From Mycolicibacterium peregrinum (GTDB lineage Bacteria; Actinomycetota; Actinomycetes; Mycobacteriales; Mycobacteriaceae), in the NCBI RefSeq assembly GCF_001665785.1, contig NZ_LZSO01000029.1:62001-126000 (forward strand): a stretch of 64,000 bases of DNA, read 5' to 3'. The notes beneath the pieces are model-generated. The model saw only the letters and a list, made by a program, of their open reading frames with translations. It had not been told where the DNA came from and made no database searches. The position numbers and the translations under genes were made by a program. This document shows, piece by piece, positions 61,699-64,000 of the stretch (positions are counted from its first letter, which is position 1; every line of letters starts with the position of its first letter).

Positions 61699-62139
61699 AT
61701 GAAGATCGCGATCGGATTCGGAAGCGCTATCGGCATGTCCGCGGCGGGTTTTGCGTTCGCGGTGATGGGGGCGGGGGCGGCTCAGGCGGCGCCGGACGTC
61801 GTGGGACAGACATACAGTGACGCGGTCAGCGCCATCGAGGACGGTGGCGGCACGGCGCATGTTGCGGTGACTGTGGGTAGCCGGTTGCCGCGTGACGAGT
61901 GCATCGTCACCAACGCCTGGACCGTGCGCCAGTTGGTGCCGCAGACCTCCGACACGTACTACGAATACCGTGAGGACGTGACAGAGGTTTCGCTCAACTG
62001 CGATGGTGACCACGCCACCGAGACCCACCCCGGTGCGTCCATCGCCAGCCCGGCCGGGCGTGAGGCCAAGGCTGCCGAAGATGAGGCCGCCGCCGCTGAG
62101 CAGGAGCCCATCGCCGAGGCCAGTACCCCCGGCGAGTAG
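61699..62139 (+). CDS. Exported PASTA-like protein, copy 2
   Basis: A 146-residue paralogue of the previous gene. The signal peptide ends near AQAAPD. The mature part repeats the plan PDVVGQTYSDAVSAIEDGG, CIVTNAW, LNCDGDHATETHPGAS and ASPAGREAKAAEDEAAA. Compared with copy 1, an insertion of about 9 residues (QTSDTYYEYR region) lies before the second Cys and the Ala/Glu tail is shorter. Both may bind cell-wall material if the PASTA likeness is real. Genes are separated by 173 bases, where I see no further gene. Confidence 0.75.
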   Translation: MKIAIGFGSAIGMSAAGFAFAVMGAGAAQAAPDVVGQTYSDAVSAIEDGGGTAHVAVTVGSRLPRDECIVTNAWTVRQLVPQTSDTYYEYREDVTEVSLNCDGDHATETHPGASIASPAGREAKAAEDEAAAAEQEPIAEASTPGE

Positions 62140-62160
62140 CGGGGGTTTCGGGGAGTTCGC

Positions 62161-62745
62161 TCAGAAACTGCCGATGCGCCCGAGCAGCATGTCGACGCAG
62201 TAGTCGATGAACTGTTCGCGGCTGGCGGGCAGCCTCTCGTCGAGGTATGCGCTGAACAGTGCGGTCAGTGCTCCGATCAGACTGGTGGCGACCATGGCCT
62301 GGCGCACCGGGTCGGCGATGCGGGTCAGTTTGCGCTGCAGTAGTCCGATGAAGTTGGGCATCCATTCCGCGCCCGAGCGGGTCAGCACCGGTTCGGATTC
62401 CGGGGCCAGCAGCAGCACCCGGCCCTGGGTGGGGTCGTCCACCATCAGTGCGACGAATCGCTCGACCGCGTCGCGGGGCGTAGCCGCCGTGGTCAGGGCC
62501 GACATCGCCCGGGCGCAGACGTCGTCGTAGACGGCCCGGACGAACGTGTCACGGTCGCTGAAACTCTCGTAGAAGTAGCGTTCGGTGAGTTCGGCCGCAC
62601 GGCAGACGGCGCGGACCGTCAGGGCCGGGCCCTCGGCTTTGCCGAGCAGGCCGACCCCTGCTGCGATCAGTTCGTCGCGACGACGGGCCGCGCGTTCCTG
62701 CAGCGGAACGCCCGACCATCGGCCGCGTCGTTGACCGGATGGCAC
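62161..62745 (-). CDS. TetR-family regulator (Rv0825c-like)
   Basis: A 194-residue regulator. The HTH lies in ALTVRAVCRAAELTERYFYESF (residues about 40-62), preceded by a basic N-terminus. GTG 62745 is chosen because AGGAG lies 5 bases before it; frames extending to 62919 would overlap the divergent gene. It is divergent from the DUF2236 gene with a dyad site between them, so it is likely that gene's local regulator. Ligand unknown. Confidence 0.83.
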   Translation of the reverse strand: MPSGQRRGRWSGVPLQERAARRRDELIAAGVGLLGKAEGPALTVRAVCRAAELTERYFYESFSDRDTFVRAVYDDVCARAMSALTTAATPRDAVERFVALMVDDPTQGRVLLLAPESEPVLTRSGAEWMPNFIGLLQRKLTRIADPVRQAMVATSLIGALTALFSAYLDERLPASREQFIDYCVDMLLGRIGSF

Positions 62746-62764
62746 ATCTACTCCTAAGCTCTGA

Positions 62765-62782
62765 TGACAACGTGTGTAGTCA
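62765..62782. promoter_or_regulatory. Candidate TetR operator (dyad)
   Basis: TGAC-n-AC-n4-GT-n-GTCA forms an 18-base dyad in the 80-base gap between the tetR gene and the divergent DUF2236 gene, of the size and symmetry usual for TetR sites. Confidence 0.5.
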
Positions 62783-62802
62783 CAATTGAAACAGGACCTT
62801 CG

Positions 62803-62816
62803 TTCTGCCGGCAGAA
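62803..62816. repeat. Perfect 14-base palindrome TTCTGCCGGCAGAA
   Basis: Lies 9 bases before the DUF2236 start codon. It could be a second operator or an RNA hairpin covering the ribosome-binding region. Confidence 0.5.
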
Positions 62817-62825
62817 AGCGCACCT

Positions 62826-63836
62826 GTGACACAAGATACTTCTGAGACATGCCCGGTGACCAGCGGTTCCGATGCTGTGACGACGGGTTGCCCGGCCGCG
62901 CCGGGCGGGTACGACGCACCGCCGATACCCCTGGGGCCGGATTCGCTTACGTGGAAGTACTTCGGTGACTGGCGTGGCATGCTGCAGGGTCCGTGGGCGG
63001 GTTCGATGCAGAACATGCATCCGCAACTCGGGGCGGCTGTCGAGGAACACTCGATCTTCTTTCAGGAGCGCTGGCCCCGGCTGCTGCGCTCCCTGTACCC
63101 GATCGGCGGCGTCGTGTTCGACGGCGATCGGGCGCCGCAGACGGGCGCCGAGGTGCGCGACTACCACGTCAACATCAAGGGCGTGGACGCTCAGGGGCGC
63201 CGCTATCACGCGCTGAACCCCGAGGTCTTCTACTGGGCGCATTCGACGTTCTTCGTCGGCACGATCATCGTTGCCGACCGGCTGGCGGGCGGGATCTCCG
63301 AAGCCGAGAAGCGCCAGCTCTTCGAGGAGCACAAGCAGTGGTACTCGATGTACGGGATGAGCATGCGCCCCGTACCGGAGACCTGGGAGGACTTCCAGGT
63401 CTACTGGGACCACATGTGCCGCAACGTGTTGGAGAACAACACCGCGGCCCGTGAGGTCTTGGATCTGTCCGAGCTGCCCAAGCCGCCGTTCGCGTCGAAG
63501 ATGCCCGACTGGATGTGGGCGCTGCAGCGCAAGTATGTGGTGCACCCGCTGTTCGTCTGGTTCACCGTCGGTCTGTATCACCCGGCGGTGCGCGAGCTGA
63601 TGGGCTACACGTGGTCGGAGCGCGACGAGAAAGTACATCGCCTGTTGGGCAAGGTGATCGGCAAGGTGTTCGCGGTGGTGCCGCGTCGGCGCCGCATGCA
63701 TCCGCGGGCGCGGACCGCATGGGATCGTGTCACCGGCCGCCTCCCGGCGGACGCACCGCTGGTGCACACCCCGGCCCGTAACCTGCCGCCGATCGGCCAC
63801 CGCGACAACGGGATGCATTACTGCCCGAAGGTCTGA
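62826..63836 (+). CDS. DUF2236 / MpaB-like oxygenase family protein (Rv0826-like)
   Basis: A 336-residue protein of the latex-clearing-protein-like DUF2236 family. It begins at GTG 62826 with a polar tail, then DSLTWKYFGDWRGMLQGPWAGSMQNMHPQL and ALNPEVFYWAHSTFFVG, where His residues could ligate heme as in Lcp oxygenases. No signal peptide. A heme-dependent oxygenase role is inferred from the family; the substrate is unknown. It is divergent from its presumed TetR regulator. Confidence 0.83.
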   Translation: MTQDTSETCPVTSGSDAVTTGCPAAPGGYDAPPIPLGPDSLTWKYFGDWRGMLQGPWAGSMQNMHPQLGAAVEEHSIFFQERWPRLLRSLYPIGGVVFDGDRAPQTGAEVRDYHVNIKGVDAQGRRYHALNPEVFYWAHSTFFVGTIIVADRLAGGISEAEKRQLFEEHKQWYSMYGMSMRPVPETWEDFQVYWDHMCRNVLENNTAAREVLDLSELPKPPFASKMPDWMWALQRKYVVHPLFVWFTVGLYHPAVRELMGYTWSERDEKVHRLLGKVIGKVFAVVPRRRRMHPRARTAWDRVTGRLPADAPLVHTPARNLPPIGHRDNGMHYCPKV

Positions 63837-63846
63837 GCGGACCGCC

Positions 63847-64000
63847 TCAGCGCCCGACGAACGGGGCGTTCTGTGGGCAATAGACCTTGACCGCACCCCG
63901 GACCAGGTTCGCGGCCTGGTGCTTGTCGATGCCCGCCTGGTTCATCAGCTGGCTGATCACTCCACGCACCGTGCGGGCGGGCTCGATCTTGCCCTTCGTC
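63847..64000 (-). CDS. DUF732-domain protein, C-terminal part
   Basis: The last 50 residues of a minus-strand gene that begins beyond the window. The visible end, VRGVISQLMNQAGIDKHQAA, then LVRGAVKVYCPQNAPFVGR, is typical of DUF732, a family of small exported mycobacterial proteins with helices and a Cys near the end. The start, signal peptide and partner Cys are outside the window. Function unknown. Confidence 0.72.
   Translation of the reverse strand, partial: TKGKIEPARTVRGVISQLMNQAGIDKHQAANLVRGAVKVYCPQNAPFVGR

Noticed and set aside
62754..63896. 380-residue minus-strand frame opposite the DUF2236 gene
   Set aside because: Shadow frame; the real minus-strand genes are the TetR gene and the DUF732 end.

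Overview
The window is about 64 kb of GC-rich actinobacterial chromosome with almost no non-coding space. Gene content and order match the purD-to-desA1 part of mycobacterial chromosomes (the Rv0772-Rv0826 region of M. tuberculosis). The organism is very probably a fast-growing Mycobacterium (Mycolicibacterium). Supporting signs are an RNase H-like/RelA-SpoT fusion (RelZ type), mycothiol synthase, an MCE protein, LmeA, DesA1, a CpsA-like LCP protein, ESX/EspC-type proteins and GTGA/ATGA start-stop overlaps. I saw no rRNA, tRNA, CRISPR array, transposase or prophage.

Layout. 0-20 kb: end of purD, a Tat-type esterase, TetR regulators, an APC permease, relZ (minus strand), then an overlapping chain purB-P450-SLAC1/TehA-like transporter-DUF1707 protein. 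A single AbiEi/DUF559 gene, purC, an intact oligopeptidase B, doxX/tetR sharing a striking symmetric operator, a glutathione-peroxidase-like gene, DUF2334 and KstD-like genes, and purS-purQ follow. 20.2-22.6 kb: an AT-richer accessory module of an EspC-like protein, a WxG effector-like protein with a glycine-zipper end that carries an apparent frameshift, and a four-helix membrane protein that looks like an immunity protein. 22.6-28.4 kb: encapsulin with its DyP peroxidase cargo, M18 aminopeptidase, VOC protein, antiporter and a membrane-anchored hypothetical protein. 28.4-40.3 kb: purL, a membrane hydrolase and a CPBP protease on the plus strand; an APC-like transporter, an orphan MCE protein and a DoxX-like membrane protein on the minus strand; then purF and purM.

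40.3-49.8 kb: DUF3073, YgfZ, a class IV aminotransferase, a candidate small RNA/sORF with its own promoter and terminator-like hairpin, two paralogous lipoproteins, a nitrobindin with a coupled tiny membrane peptide, and a sulfur operon (lmeA, thiX, polycysteine leader peptide, DUF4395, cysA2, sseC). GlnR and mshD follow. 49.8-56.1 kb: the phosphate transporter pstSCAB behind a PHO-box-like element, an MDR oxidoreductase divergent from a MarR regulator, and phoU. 56.1-64 kb: CpsA-like LCP ligase, dus, desA1 with a clear promoter/operator, two tandem exported PASTA-like paralogues, a TetR/DUF2236 divergent pair and the end of a DUF732 gene.

The unifying theme is de novo purine synthesis: purD, B, C, S, Q, L, F and M are all here but interleaved with unrelated genes. 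Around them lie modules for phosphate uptake with PhoU, sulfur and thiol metabolism (rhodanese, mycothiol, polycysteine leader) and the cell envelope (LCP ligase, DesA1, LmeA, MCE). The most unusual stretch is the 20.2-22.6 kb type VII effector/immunity-like module. Family assignments are from reading the proteins; no database search was run.
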